From contig OU015501.1 in the NCBI GenBank assembly GCA_907164885.2, positions 65,461,308-65,525,307 on the forward strand: DNA of 64,000 bases, written 5' to 3'. Source of the DNA: Dolomedes plantarius (Eukaryota; Arthropoda; Arachnida; Araneae; Dolomedidae). Positions within the stretch are counted from its first letter, which is position 1. Each line of letters starts with the position of its first letter. Under the pieces are notes generated by a model. That model searched no databases. It was given only the letters and a program-made list of their open reading frames with translations, and was not told the DNA's origin. The translations under genes and the position numbers were made by a program. Below, in pieces: positions 31,815 through 43,600 of the stretch.

Positions 31815-31851
31815 TGTGTGTGTGTGTGTGCTTTACTTTTAATTTAATTAT

Positions 31852-31887
<36 letters not shown>
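31815..31887. repeat. (GT)n and (TA)n microsatellites
   Basis: A GT run (about 31815-31830) and a TA run (about 31859-31885) are separated by AT-rich DNA. Confidence 0.9.
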
Positions 31888-31888
<1 letters not shown>

Positions 31889-32035
31889 ACAAAGAAATAT
31901 ATGCACCCAGAAAGAAACGAGCTACTATCACTAAACTTAACATGTATGTAGTGCATGAGGAGATAAGCAAATGATTAAAAATTCAGAAGAACAGACCGTT
32001 TTATTAAGAAGATATGGCATGAAAAAGGTTACAAA

Positions 32036-32905
32036 TCAGTAAGTAGTAAATCCACCTCTGGCAGCTATACAAGCCGAAACACGGCGTGGCATCGAATCAA
32101 TGAGGTCACCTATGACCTCCTGCGGAAGCTCATGCCATAAACTTTGCAACTGGGCAGTTAATTCACCAGTATTCCGGAACAGCTGCAGTTGCCTTCCAAG
32201 CACGTCCCAGACGTGGTCTATTGGCGAGAGGTATGGTGACTTTGCAGGCAATGGGAATATGTCATATCCTTGAAGACATTGTTGGGAGAGTCGCGCAGTA
32301 TGTCGACGAGCGTTAATAAATGGCATCTAGGCGACTTGATAGCATAGGCAGTACATCTGGCTTTAAAATCTTGTCCACGTAACTGCATGCTGTCAAAATG
32401 CGTTGAAGGACGGCTAGAGGTGATCGTGTGTCCCAACAAATCGCTCACCACACTGTCACACCTTGTGTAATCGCCGTATACCTCTCGACAACAAATGACG
32501 GATAGGACCGGTGGCCTGGCCGCCTCCACACACGTATGCGCTGGTGATCAGCATTGAGACTGAATCGGGATTCATCGCTGAAGATCACACGCCTCCAGTC
32601 GATTACTCTCCAGCTTGCCCGAGGTCTGCAAAAATCCAATCGACACTGCCTATGATGTGGGGTCAGTGGTAGGCGTGTTAATGGATGTCGGGTCCTTATG
32701 TCTGTGTCAGTCAGTCGTCTCCGAATGGTTTCCCTTGATACCACCGGATGTCTGGAAGGTGGTAAATCGCGACGAACCGATTCTAATGACGTTGTTGGGG
32801 CGGACGTGGCCGCTCTTATGATTGCGCTAATCTCGCGCGCATTTGTGTTCCTGGGACGCCCTGACCCTCGCGACTGTAGACTATCCCTTCCGAATAAGTA
32901 GAGAA
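32036..32905 (-). pseudogene. Tc1-like transposase relic A (N-terminus missing)
   Basis: Read on the minus strand from 32905, LQSREGSGRPR-type linker text (in the frame SRGSGRPRNT) opens the fragment, followed by EISAIIRAATSAPTTSLESV, ETIRRRL, LPLTPHHRQCRLDFC, VIFSDESRFSL (D1) and RIRVWRRPGHR. A TGA follows VTVW near 32440. A degraded middle gives way to INARRHTARLSQ, where QQDNA is expected (D2 lost), then LPAKSPYLSPIDHVWDVLG, where the final catalytic Glu is Asp. The C-terminus SMPRRVSACIAARGGFTTY ends normally at 32036. The first ~50 residues are absent, and the sequence instead abuts relic B. Confidence 0.85.
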
Positions 32906-32911
32906 TAACCA

Positions 32912-33693
32912 GGACAATCCAAAAATGTTAATTTCTCCTCTTAAAATTTTTTTTTCTAGATTAGAATTATGGCATGGAGCAAGATCTTGTTGAAACACGC
33001 TAACACCGCCAGCGAACGTTTGCATAAAAGGCACAATTTTGACTTCTAGTATTGAAATGTATTTTTTAGAGTTCATCAGTCCGTCAACTGGAACTAAGGT
33101 CCTCCAGATGTAAAATAACCCCAAAACATCTGATTTTGAGGGTGTTTAACAGTTTAATTAAGATATTCCCTGATGGATTCTCCAGCGCTTCGCCTGACAA
33201 ATGTTGATCCAAACCCTTTCAAGAAAAAATGCGTTTCGTCGCTGGTTACAACCTTATTCCCGTCTTGTGCAGTCCAGGATTGATATTTCCTGGCCCAATA
33301 CAAATGTTCTCTCTTCATTGCATGTGATAATAACTGTTTTTGGACTGGTGTTCTTGCCCATCTCCCTGCTTCAATAAACCTTCGTCGTACTGTCGATGAA
33401 TCAACTCTCCCATCTGTAGCCAATAATTATCTTTGTAGATCTGTACTTGTCTTGCGAGGATGCATTTTACTATTTCGTGCAAGAAATTTGCCTCTCTGAG
33501 TCGTTGTCTTGCGTTTGCGTCCACATTTACTCTTCTCTTTTGAAAAACTGTCCGAAACTTATTTTGCTGATTAATAATCATGGGAACACTGGATTTTTCA
33601 ACTCCAACTGCTGCAGCAATATCCCTCATAGTTCATAGAGGTATGCTGAATAAGGGTAACAATTCTAGTCCTTTTCCTGGGAGTGATATCCAT
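32912..33693 (-). pseudogene. Tc1-like transposase relic B (C-terminus missing)
   Basis: The minus strand starts MDITPRKRTRIVTLIQHTS at 33693, changes frame to MRDIAAAVGVEKSSV (HTH), and continues through QKRRVNVDANARQRLR. It then reads DSSTVRRRFIEAGRWARTP, HAMKREHLYWARKYQSWT, VTSDETHFFLKG (D1) and VFQQDLAPCHNS (D2). It ends around GLSWL near 32912, where WPGNSPDLNPIENLW-type text should follow. The catalytic Glu and C-terminus are therefore absent, and several frameshifts are present. The relic is from a different Tc1 subfamily than relic A. Confidence 0.8.
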
Positions 33694-33896
33694 TTTTTAT
33701 ACACGTGAGAACCAGACAACTCACATAATCCACCATTTCTTACAGAAGCTGAAACGCAACTGATTCGAAAATACTGTACATGTGATGATCACGTGGTCAA
33801 ACAAGTTTTGACAAGTCAAGAACAACCACCCTTCGTAACAAAAATGCAGTTGAAAACGGTTTATGCAAAGATTAAAATTGTATTCCACCCAGTATG
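33694..33896 (-). mobile_element. 5' flank and TIR of Tc1 relic B
   Basis: On the minus strand a Tc1-type end, TACTGGGTGGAATACAATTT, lies at the right margin (about 33875-33896), about 200 bp upstream of the transposase start. The opposite TIR was not found, which agrees with the truncation. Confidence 0.5.
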
Positions 33897-33899
33897 TAT

Positions 33900-35180
33900 A
33901 AACAGAGCTATTTTTTGAAATTTGAGCTAAGAAAAATTGTATTTTTTTTCATTTACACGTGTAAGTATTAGTGCTGAACATACAAAAGCAGATGATGATC
34001 GTCCGTAATCTTCTAAAACTCTTTAAATACCGATAAAATGTTACGCAAAACTTCAACTGGATTTTAAAATGACAGTATACCATATCAATTTATCGATTAC
34101 GAGTTTGACATGAAATATTTCCGGGAATATAAAAGTAATATCCGAGTCAGAGTTTGAGATTTTCTTTTTTCTTAAGCCTTACAAAAGCCGTTTCTGCCCT
34201 TGGGAAATTCCTATGCATCTAATGGATATAAATCTTTATTATATTTTAAGCAGCGCACATGTGTGAATGGGGGTTCTGCTTTTCATAACGTATAAACCTG
34301 CAGAGATGACGCAAATTCTCTGAAAACTATTTCCCAAGATGTCGTGTATCAGCGAAAATGAAGAATTATGAGTAACTTTGCCCTCATTAAAGGAGATATA
34401 TAGAGAGGAGAATTTTCTCCCAGAGATGACACGGTAGAAACATCTGGCGATATTCATTGTAGCTATTGGTTTGCACTAACGTAAGAGATTTTTCAGATGA
34501 TGGAAGACTGTAGAAAAAAACCTGGAGTAACGTAGAATTAAAGCAGTAGAATAGCATATCAGACTCATGGGTGCATTTTATATTCATTGCGATGCAGATG
34601 CCTGGAAAATTCGAGGATAAGAAATAGATTGAGTTAAATTGTGAACTATTTGAATCATAAAGGGAAAAAAATTAGAGGAATTTAATCCCCGCTATTACTC
34701 ATGAAAATAGAAAACATCTTTAAAATCAACTTAGAAAAGAGGTTTAAAGTCGAAAAATTTCTGTCAAAAAATTATATGAAATGGTAACAAAGTTATTTAG
34801 AAAAGACGCTTTTATAAAGATATATAAAAACATGAAATTTAATGTATAAGTTTGTAGCATTATAAATGCTTATAATTGATTTATTTATCCTTTTATGTTA
34901 CAATTTTTAATATTGTCATGTATAAGTGGGAGATATATCGAATAAACCAACACGCTGTTACGGTCAAGCTGTTACGGAAGTTTTCTAGCAGGATACGAGC
35001 AGGAAGCAATAAAACTAAATAAACTGCCCGCAGCCTGACGGATGTCTCTTTATAAGATCCCTCAATAATTTTAATATAAGAACTTTCTAGAAATAAGGTA
35101 AATTAGAATAACAACATCAACATAAACAGGAACTTTCTTGAAATTTTTAGAAAAGTAACATAAATTAGAATGAGAGTAAA
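33900..35180. other. AT-rich interval; possible LTR scrap near 34.96 kb
   Basis: No gene was recognised. Around 34955-35170, TGTTACGG occurs twice, and AAGAACTTTCTAGAAATAAGG / GGAACTTTCTTGAAATTTTTAG forms a diverged direct repeat. This could be a scrap of an LTR element. Confidence 0.35.
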
Positions 35181-35189
35181 ACCAGGAGT

Positions 35190-35265
35190 TACAGGCTGGA
35201 TACGAACCGAGAACCTGTCGATCAACAGTCCAGTGTTTTAACCATTTGCCCGTGCTGCTACTTGC
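35190..35265 (-). other. tRNA-like patch (A/B-box relic)
   Basis: The minus strand carries GGGCAAATGGTTAAAACACTGG and CTCGGTTCGTATCCAG, close to A- and B-box consensus. The cloverleaf does not close properly (acceptor unpaired, short anticodon loop). It is a SINE head or tRNA pseudogene, not a functional tRNA. Confidence 0.45.
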
Positions 35266-35426
35266 AGCGTCCTTCGGAATGTGTCAATATTTCTAAGATT
35301 TTGGTACTGAGTGTTTAGTCACCGAGTGTTACTTCTTTGCTTCACTGAATATCACAGTATTTTCAGAGTATTTAAAAGAGTGTTGAAGGGACGATAAAAG
35401 CAAAACTTTTGATTTAAGCACGAGGG

Positions 35427-35476
35427 TTTTACCACTCAAGAATTCCTAACTGCTATGAAATTCTTGAGTGGTAAAA
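35427..35476. other. perfect 18-bp-stem hairpin
   Basis: TTTTACCACTCAAGAATT (35427-35444) and its exact reverse complement (35459-35476) flank a 14-nt loop. No coding context. Confidence 0.8.
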
Positions 35477-35727
35477 TATTCTTTTCCCGTTGAGAACTTT
35501 TTAATAACATTGCTGATGTTGGATCATGAGCTAACACAGTTGCCGTTCAGTTGACATACAAGGCAGAAAAAGAGGGATCAAACTACCATTACTAGGTCAT
35601 GCGATATTGATTTTTATTTGTTAATTTGAGTTTAGCCATAAGTGAAGATTTTAAATCATCAATTACTGTTCATAATACAATTGTGAATAAAGATCTTAGT
35701 TTAAAGTTCACCGCTTTTTAGTCTCTT

Positions 35728-35915
35728 GAATTGTTGTTGTTGCTGTTGTCGCTAATGTCCCCCGGCCGGAAGTTCCAGACCAGGTCCACATAGGCTTTGC
35801 GGGCTGAGTAGTGCGGCTCCGGTTTAGAATAGACAAGGGTCAGAGTCCGACTTGGCCAAAGGACCAGTCCCGTGACTGTGAACCACGTCAAGTGACGAGA
35901 CCAGAACACTTGACC
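35728..35915 (-). mobile_element. SINE tail fragment (10.3-kb family) with (TTG)n end
   Basis: The minus strand shares the TGGCCAAGTCGGACTCTGAC ... GGTCTGGAACTTCC tail with the SINE at 10.3 kb and ends in a CAA-type simple repeat (TTGTTGTTG on the plus strand). The tRNA-like head is missing, so the copy is 5'-truncated. Confidence 0.75.
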
Positions 35916-35919
35916 TCTT

Positions 35920-37390
35920 GAGAAAGTAATCAGTGTAATTTAGCTAATAGAAAACTTCAAGGTTCAATCAGAATTTCTTAGTTTAGATGGGTTAAATATG
36001 GTCCTTCATTTCTTCCCAAGCAGCGTTATACTGGCATTCTAATAGCAATGCAAATATAGCTCAGTTTAACCTACCAAGAGAACCTTGGTTTAGTTCCCTC
36101 TGCAAACACTTAAAAGGGCCCCGACTAAAAACATAACAATGCAATAGTACTTGAGTTGAGCTTAGAAATAAAATTATATCTGCCACTAACTTTGTCAGCG
36201 CAGTAATTCAATTTCTAGGCAATTACAACTCTAACTTTGAATGTTAACCCTAACTCTATACATATCAATGACTGTCTGCTTTGTTATTCGATATCGTGTA
36301 AGGCTTATTTATCTTTGTTACCGAGTTGTCTCTGCTCAATTTTCAGGGAAAGATAAATCGCGTGGGCCGGAAATAAAATATTTTCAGAGAAATAAATATA
36401 AAATAAAATCATGTAAAATAATATTCTTTTATTTTTCAGCACGGATTGTAGACATACTAAATGGTCATATAAAGTGATACGATGTTCAAAAGTGCAACCA
36501 CTGAATCCTATTCTTTACCAAACGCTATACTGGAGATCAAGATAATGCTGATCATACTACGTAATACTATCATGTGCTGATAGTATTGCGATATACTATT
36601 TCTTGCATCAACTACATGATGAAGCTCTCGTTATCCACCCAAAAAGTTATTTCCCATTAATTTTCAGCCGCTAATTTTCAAACAAATCAGATACTTACTA
36701 ATATTTCATACTAATGAACTTCAATTGTGAACAATGACATCAGATTTCTAAAATTTGTGCGTTGCAGCACATATCAGCATTCGTTAAAGGTTTCTTAATC
36801 CAACTATTTTTGAATAGTTTGCATACGAACTAAGCAACATGAAATAATACTGAATAGAATGCTAATGGAACAAACATTTGTTTGCATACTTAATCTAGGA
36901 CAATAATTTTATTTTTCTAATCTGCATTGCTTTTAACAAATTTAAAATATGCTCCTTTTATGCTAAATATAAATGAAGCAAATTATTCTTCCATTTACTA
37001 ACCTATTTGCACGCTTTTAACTCGAATTTAGAATACTATTGTTATGAAATTCGATACTTGCACAAGAATTTATATTTTCTGGAGCGAAACGTGATAAATA
37101 TTTCTAGGCGTATTCAAACCAGACATATGCAAAACTATTTAACTAATAGGGGAACTGCTAGTAAATGAGTTAAGTATTGTTACGAATAGGAATTTCACAC
37201 TGTCGCGAGCGTCTCTACCGGTGATGGATAAAATTATAAAACATAGGACATATTGCGCGTGCATCAATTCAGAGTCAAACTAGATTATTTCCCACATCTA
37301 GACTTATAATGAACTAGGATTATGTATAAGATGTCAAGTATTCATATCAAAATCTTAGTTTTTTAACATGCATAATCTTCGATAAAGGTT
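35920..37390. other. AT-rich interval
   Basis: No gene was recognised. A short hairpin lies at 36561-36589 (GTAATACTATCA / TGATAGTATTGC, one mismatch, 5-nt loop). Confidence 0.5.
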
Positions 37391-37394
37391 TATA

Positions 37395-38364
37395 CAGGGT
37401 GTTCGTAAACTGTGTCGACAAAATAAGAGGGGCGATTGTACTAATTAAGACGAACAATATTTACAATGCAACCTAGGGCCGCATTCTACTCTGTGTGTCA
37501 GAAAAGTGTTAAATTCAGTGTCCAAGCGGATCTTTCCCTACTGGGGAAATATGAGAATTAACTATAATGAGAATTAACTATTTGAGAATCAACTAAATAT
37601 GAGAATAAAATATGAGAAGCCATAAGTTGCACAATCCCATTCAGATCAGAGAAAGACTCAAAGTAGATGCTCAAAATGGCGTCCAAGGTTGCCGTTGTAC
37701 AGACGAATGAAGACTGGAGCACCTTCTCATACACTGCTGGTGTCGTGTTAATCTTGTCCGCTCCAACAACGATTCTCGTGACGAGATCTTCCACGGAATC
37801 CACGGTTGTCTCGTACAACACTAATTTCATGTGTCCCTCAAAGAAGAAGTCTAATAGATTTAGGTCCTGTGAGCGTGGAGGCCAAGCCACAGGTCCTCCA
37901 CTTCCAATCCACCGTCCAGGATATGTTGCATTCAGGAAGTGGTGGGCCGTGGTACTAAAGTGTGGTGGGGCTCTATAATGCATAAACCTTCACGAAATCC
38001 ATTTGGACGATGCTATCATGGTAACGATCTGAAGAATGGAAGGTGTGACGCTTTTAAACGATAACGTTGGCTTTGGCTGGCTTCCTATTGAACCAGGACT
38101 AGCCAATTGCCTGCAACTTTCGATGCTGCTTCTTTTCCGTGGAAACTTTTATACGGCATGCCTTGAGTCTTTCTGATCTGAATGGAACTGCACAACTTAT
38201 GATTTCCTTAATTCACATTTTATAAAAGTCGAACGTGGGCATTGAACTATACGCTTTCTAACACACTGAGTGGAATACGATCCTAGGTTGCATTGTAAAA
38301 GTTGTTCGTCTTGATGAGCACTAAAACCCCTCTTATTTTGCCGCAACAAGTTACGAATACCCTA
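37395..38364 (-). mobile_element. rosa-like foldback element, deleted, long TIRs
   Basis: The left end CAGGGTGTTCGTAAACTG after TA, and the right end (inward TAGGGTATTCGTAACTTG) before TA, are inverted. The arms continue for about 270-280 bp each: AAAATAAGAGGGG, AAGACGAACAA, TACAATGCAACCTAGG, GTGTGTCAGAAA/GTGTGTTAGAAA and TTGAGTCTTTCTCTGATCTG are all shared. The end sequence and architecture match the element at 21.4-23.8 kb. The interior keeps only the C-terminal part of the transposase. Confidence 0.85.
37558..37983 (-). pseudogene. rosa-like transposase C-terminal fragment
   Basis: A 141-codon minus-strand frame opens at MHYRAPPHFSTTAHHF, the equivalent of QHDGAPAHFS in related enzymes, so the second catalytic Asp is lost. 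It continues with GRWIGSGGPVAWPPRSQDLN and LLDFFFEGHMK (third Asp kept), then VDSVEDLVTRIVVGADKINT. The DNA-binding domain and first Asp are deleted. The last part overlaps the left TIR arm, and the right arm contains an inverted copy of the same C-terminal coding stretch. It cannot be active. Confidence 0.85.
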
Positions 38365-39150
38365 TATAGAAGATTATGTATATTAAAAAATCTATCAATA
38401 AAAATGCACAATAAAAAAGCCATGTGGTGAATTTGATTCTAAAAGGAATTTATTGTTTAAGGAATTATTATATTCCATAATAAATTCTGATTATGGATAT
38501 TCATTTGATAACTTTGAAAATTTAATTTTAAATTCACCAGATGTGATGGAAATATTGTTATACATTCACTGTTTGAATGAGGTCAAATAAAATCATAACA
38601 TAATGTGTATAAAATGCATTTTAATTATTTTGTTTAGGATTCAAGAAAAAAAAAGTTTAGAAAATTTGCATCATTTTAAATGAAATTTTCGTTTCAAATA
38701 CGTATTAAAGCGTTTATTCAATTAATGAAGAAATAGTATCTAATTTAAACTGATCAAAACTGATTTTAGCCAACTTCAGCCGTGCACAAAAATGGAACTC
38801 ATTGAAAACTTGCTTTTCAGCATTTCATTTGAGATTTCAGTTTGAAAAAATATTGTAAAACACTAAAACGACAGCTTAAATGAAACTAGGGGGGGGGGGT
38901 ATCCCGGTCTTCAAATCTTGAGACCAATGTTATACCATTTAAACTATTCCCGCGATGTGAAGAAGAGTTATTTTCAACGACTTTTCTTAAATATTAAATC
39001 CTTTCTTCTTTAAGCCTATGCATACATGTTGGTTGGTCATATTTGTTTTTTAATAATGCAATGAGACACATTTTTTCCTTGATAACTATTTGACCTAAGC
39101 CTTCATAGGTTACGTATTCTCCTCTATAACATTAGAGTTCCACCATTACG
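38365..39150. other. AT-rich spacer with a G homopolymer
   Basis: A run of about 11 G lies at 38890-38900. No gene was seen. Confidence 0.5.
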
Positions 39151-39154
39151 ACTG

Positions 39155-39235
39155 TGGGCGAGGACAGGTAATCGAACCCGGGGCGCCAAACCTACAGTCC
39201 TACACTACGCACTGAACAATCCACATATCTTGATG
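39155..39235 (-). other. tRNA-like patch
   Basis: The minus strand has CCCCGGGTTCGATTACCTGT, a near-consensus B box, and an upstream TCAGTGCGTAGTGTAGG. The arms do not fold into a complete tRNA. A SINE head or tRNA pseudogene is likely. Confidence 0.45.
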
Positions 39236-39952
39236 TTGAAAGAAAAAGTATATCCGATAGAGGTCGCCTTGATGATTTTTGAGATTTTATGAACATTCAG
39301 CGAGAGAAGAATCGGAAATGTTTGCATAACCTGAATTAAAATACTTTTCATAGCGTAGCATTAAACTTCTCACTATGTAGAAACATTATATTAATACATT
39401 TCACCAAACTCTGTATTCCTAATTATATGTAACGCAAAAGTATACGATATGTCTTATCCTCATGATATTACCATTCAGTGTTTGAATGACACCTACAATT
39501 CTTAGCCCAGTTATTCAGTATTTTCCCATTATGCCTTTAAAAGAGGGATTTGCAAGACGGGAGTTTCTCTTAACATCCAATTTTTCATATGCTGACGCAA
39601 TCAAACTCGAATTTGCATTTCTGTGCATGGAAATTACGTTTACAAACAAGTTTTCCTTGTCTAGGAATTTTTCAAAGGAAAAGAGACGAAGGACTGTTTA
39701 CTTACACGTGGTTCCCGCGACATACTACACTGTTTCGCATAGGGGAAAGGACGCTAGTAAGTGTGAAAGCCTCAAAATATGCTTGACACAGTGGTCAAGG
39801 AAATCACATAAATAATTCCATTTCTTGAGAAAAGTTAGTGCATACTAAGGATTTCAAAGACTGTAAACCTGAGTCAGGGTCGTTCAAAATGAAATGATAA
39901 ATAAGTAATACAAATTGCATTCCTTTTTTTTAACTACGGTTTAAGTACTATA

Positions 39953-40679
39953 CAGTCGGAACCAAAGTCTTTTGGGGGACGCATAAAATGGATAAACAAC
40001 GAAATGGGTGTAAAGAAGGCTCAAATACGCGTCATTAAATGTGCATATGTCAATCAACCCTAAAAAATGTTTTCTCAAAATACATTTCGGTCCCAATGCA
40101 ATCTGAAAGTGATATCAGACAACAGCGCATATTGATCGTACATTTCATATTGTTCACAGACTTCAACTAACTATTTCTCTTTTGTTTTTCTCTTTGCTTC
40201 AAAAATTTTGGGCACCATATATGATATTTTGAAAGGTAAACAGAGATTAAAAAAATATTTGCCTAAGTGCAAAGAACACATGCGTTAAAAGCTAACATGA
40301 TGTCCAATTTTTTTTCGAAGAGAGTTCATTCTATTCTTTGAATTTCGTCCGTGAATGGTCATTTTCGAGGCAAAAATGTGGATGGGGACAAATTTACTTT
40401 GAGACGCATATTTGGGTATATTAAAGCATATTGTGTCGATAAGTGTAACATGGCTAAGGGAAAGACATTACTACTGTATTATTTACATTAAAGAGTCGTT
40501 TCTACTGACATACATAATCATAAAAACTATGTGTCAAATATTTCACATAGTAATAATTAAAGCTCCAACAAGGAATTATTATTGCTGCAAGCAAAAACGT
40601 TGATCGACTATTTACTCTAGAGGCCATAGCCTTAAGTTCTTCTCTTCGATAATTTTGATTACCTTATCTGGTTCCACTG
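39953..40679. mobile_element. probable pogo-type MITE, 727 bp
   Basis: The left end CAGTCGGAACCAAAG and the right end (inward CAGTGGAACCAGATAAGG) are short TIRs. TA flanks both ends (39951-39952 and 40680-40681). No transposase was recognised inside. The TIR is short, so confidence is moderate. Confidence 0.55.
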
Positions 40680-40681
40680 TA

Positions 40682-43600
40682 ATTTCCCAGTGAATTAACA
40701 ACAGGGAAATAACACTCAACTTTCATCACTGAAAACGCTATTTTGCAACGCTGAATGGACGAGTTTCACGTTTTCTTTGACTGTAGACGAATGAAAATTT
40801 TCTCTTTAAAATGATGAATGGCCGTTTACACTTTCAGATGAATGTAACGCTTTTAGTAACAATCCCGAAAACTTTTTTTGTCACCAGTTTTCTCTTAATA
40901 TTTAAATACTACTGACTTCCATCATGGTATAGACTCATTTGTCGCAAACAGGACTTCGCCCATCGTCATTCTACTGAAACTATAAACTTTGAAGTGTAAT
41001 TGAACTTTCTGAAGAATTGAGGTCTAGGAACAATGTGGCTTTATTATGGAAATGTTCGTTGTCTCTCCAAACAATATAGAGCTCCCTGCCACAGTGCACA
41101 TAGTTTTAGGTTTTTCGGAAAAATAGGATAACAGATCATCAGGCCACATCTTAATCAAATTACGCACCTGTGGGTTGAAATGGAGTGACATGTGAAAAAC
41201 ACTGTCTTCCCCCCTCTGGTCACCTACTTGGGCGAGAAATAACACATTTCTGACAGAAATTGTTTGACTGACGAAACCTGACGGAAATTGTTTGATAGTA
41301 AGAAGAGTTGCTTTTATCATTAAAGCATAAAGGGAATCGAGTAAATACTAACTTACATGGTAAAGCCATTCCGAAACATTACAGAGCCATAATACCTTTG
41401 ACAGTATGGATCAAATAAATTAAGTTGTAGTATGCAGATACATGTTGATAAACACTGTATTGTGAGATATATAAAACCGCAAATAGCAGGAAATCGTAAT
41501 GAAGTTGCAAATAAAAATATGGGTGAAAAATTGAGGGACTGGCAAGATTTGAAGGGCAATATTGTGTCGTAAACAAACAAACGAAAAAAACACCCCTGTC
41601 ACTTTGAATTTAAATTTTTTTTATAGCTCTGTCCGGTCCGAATGTCCTAGGATATACAAGACATTAATTATAAAAGATATTAATTTACTGTATGGTTTGG
41701 TATTCGTGTTTAGTTGTCTTTCCGATATAATATTCATCTGGTGGAGAGGTCATTCTGGGTTTGGTTAATTGCTGCTAGTATCGTCAAACTGCTGCCCTAC
41801 TCTGAACTACCCACAGGAATTTTCTCTGAGTTGACCACGTAGTTGGCTAATGATCCCCGGCGAGCTCTTGAAGTAGTTTCTTTTAGATACATAAGTACTT
41901 TCTATTGAAAATTAATTTACAATTGAAGCCTTGTATTTATGCGCTGAAATTGAGAAAGTTATGCAGTAATCTAAATATATATGAGTTCATATTTTTAAAT
42001 ATTCAAACAATAAGGTGAACTTACAATTTGTACAGTATAGGCAAAAGCTTCTTAAATATAATACATGGTGATCTGCAACAGTAGTGATTCAAATATTGAA
42101 TGTAATGGTAAAATGAAGATAAGAAAAAGAATAAAGATATTAAAAATCGTAAAATAAATGTGTATAATGTAATAAAGTAATTGGCCGTAAGCCTTTGAAT
42201 TCCGGGCAGCAGAAGTGAATGCGCGATTACCAGAATTCACGATTTGATGTAAATAAGTGAAAACCTGTCGGAAGAGCAGGATAATCAGAAAAAATGACAG
42301 AAAGTTTTAAAATAGAATCTAATAAAGGAGTCAAAATCGAAAAAAAGTTAAATCAGATATTTGACTTAGTATAGACTTTTTATTTAAATTTTTGTTACCA
42401 TTTCATTTATACGTTTAGATAAATACTTTTAACAACAAAAAAAGTACAAGTGAGTTTAAAAAAAGTGTTTTACTAAGCTTACACCTAGATTACATTATTT
42501 TTCATTATGTATACCTTCTGAGAAGCAGAAATAAAAATTATTTTTAAAGTTTATGTATTTAATAAAGTTACTATGAAATTTCATTTGGAATCAAATCTAG
42601 AATGAGAATTAAAGAAACTCAAAGATTATTTTATGATCGTATAACTAAATAGCGAGAAAGCATGTTGGAGTAATCAGGTAATAACTCTTTATTTGAACAC
42701 TGTTGAAATGGGTTCTTTCTTCAATAATACAAGAAATATAAATTGATTCATAGAACTTACATATTTATTCCATTTATTGTAGAATATAATGCAAATAAAT
42801 TGTATATTTTATTATCAGTTTTAAGTATGAGATTTAGAATTTTACTTTAAACTGCTATATTGAACAAAGAAATACAAAGTATTACTTATATATTTCTTTT
42901 CTTCTCACTTGTTTTTTCAGTTATATCGGAACATTATTAATAAAATTATTTACAATCATATCAGGAGCTCAAAGACTAATTTTTGTTCCACATCTGATCA
43001 TCCTTTATGTGTTTTTAAATTACCCGTAATGTACAAAATGTATACAAAATAATGAAATGAAATCTAATGTTCAATGTTATTCTTTGATATGCCTTTTAAG
43101 CCATAAACGGAACAGGATTTTCGAAGATGCCTGGTTGCTATGCAACTGAAACTCAATTAGACATTAAGCTTTCAGCCTACCCTTTCACTGCGATTTATGT
43201 GGAATCGGCTTTTACATCGCTGTAAAAAATGCATTAATCCGAAAAAAAAATTGGCAAAGCATTTTTAAATGAAATTTTAAATTGATTTTCAATGCAGAAC
43301 TACATTTTTATGCAGCATAAATTTATTTTAAGATGAAAGGAATTAAAAGAATGTAACAAATCAATATTTATATGCCACCGTGAGAAAATTAGTTTTACTT
43401 TGTACAGCAGTGTCCTTGTTATTACTGGTTAACAGAAAATTTAACTCTTTCGAAATTTTAATGGACGTAATTCTTGAAGAGGGGAGCAATTAAACATTTC
43501 ATTCTCCTATTTTATTTCGATATCGATAAAACTTTAGTAATGTTGGATAAATTGAGACATTGTTAAATAATTTAGATATCAAAAGTACAACGTTAGAAAA

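Noticed and set aside
32615..32901. Plus-strand frames of 67-68 codons opposite the Tc1 relics
   Set aside because: Shadows of the minus-strand transposase pseudogene.
35190..35265. Functional tRNA gene
   Set aside because: The acceptor stem does not pair and the anticodon loop is too short; kept only as a tRNA-like patch.
36040..36110. tRNA-like TATAGCTCAGTTTA ... GGTTTAGTTCCC on the plus strand
   Set aside because: Only fragments of A- and B-box-like sequence; no stem closes. Too weak to list as a tRNA or SINE.
39486..39815. 109-codon open frame
   Set aside because: No motif, no homology recognised, no splice context; compatible with chance in 64 kb.
41024..41320. 98-codon minus-strand open frame
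   Set aside because: No recognisable domain and overlapping short frames on both strands; treated as chance.
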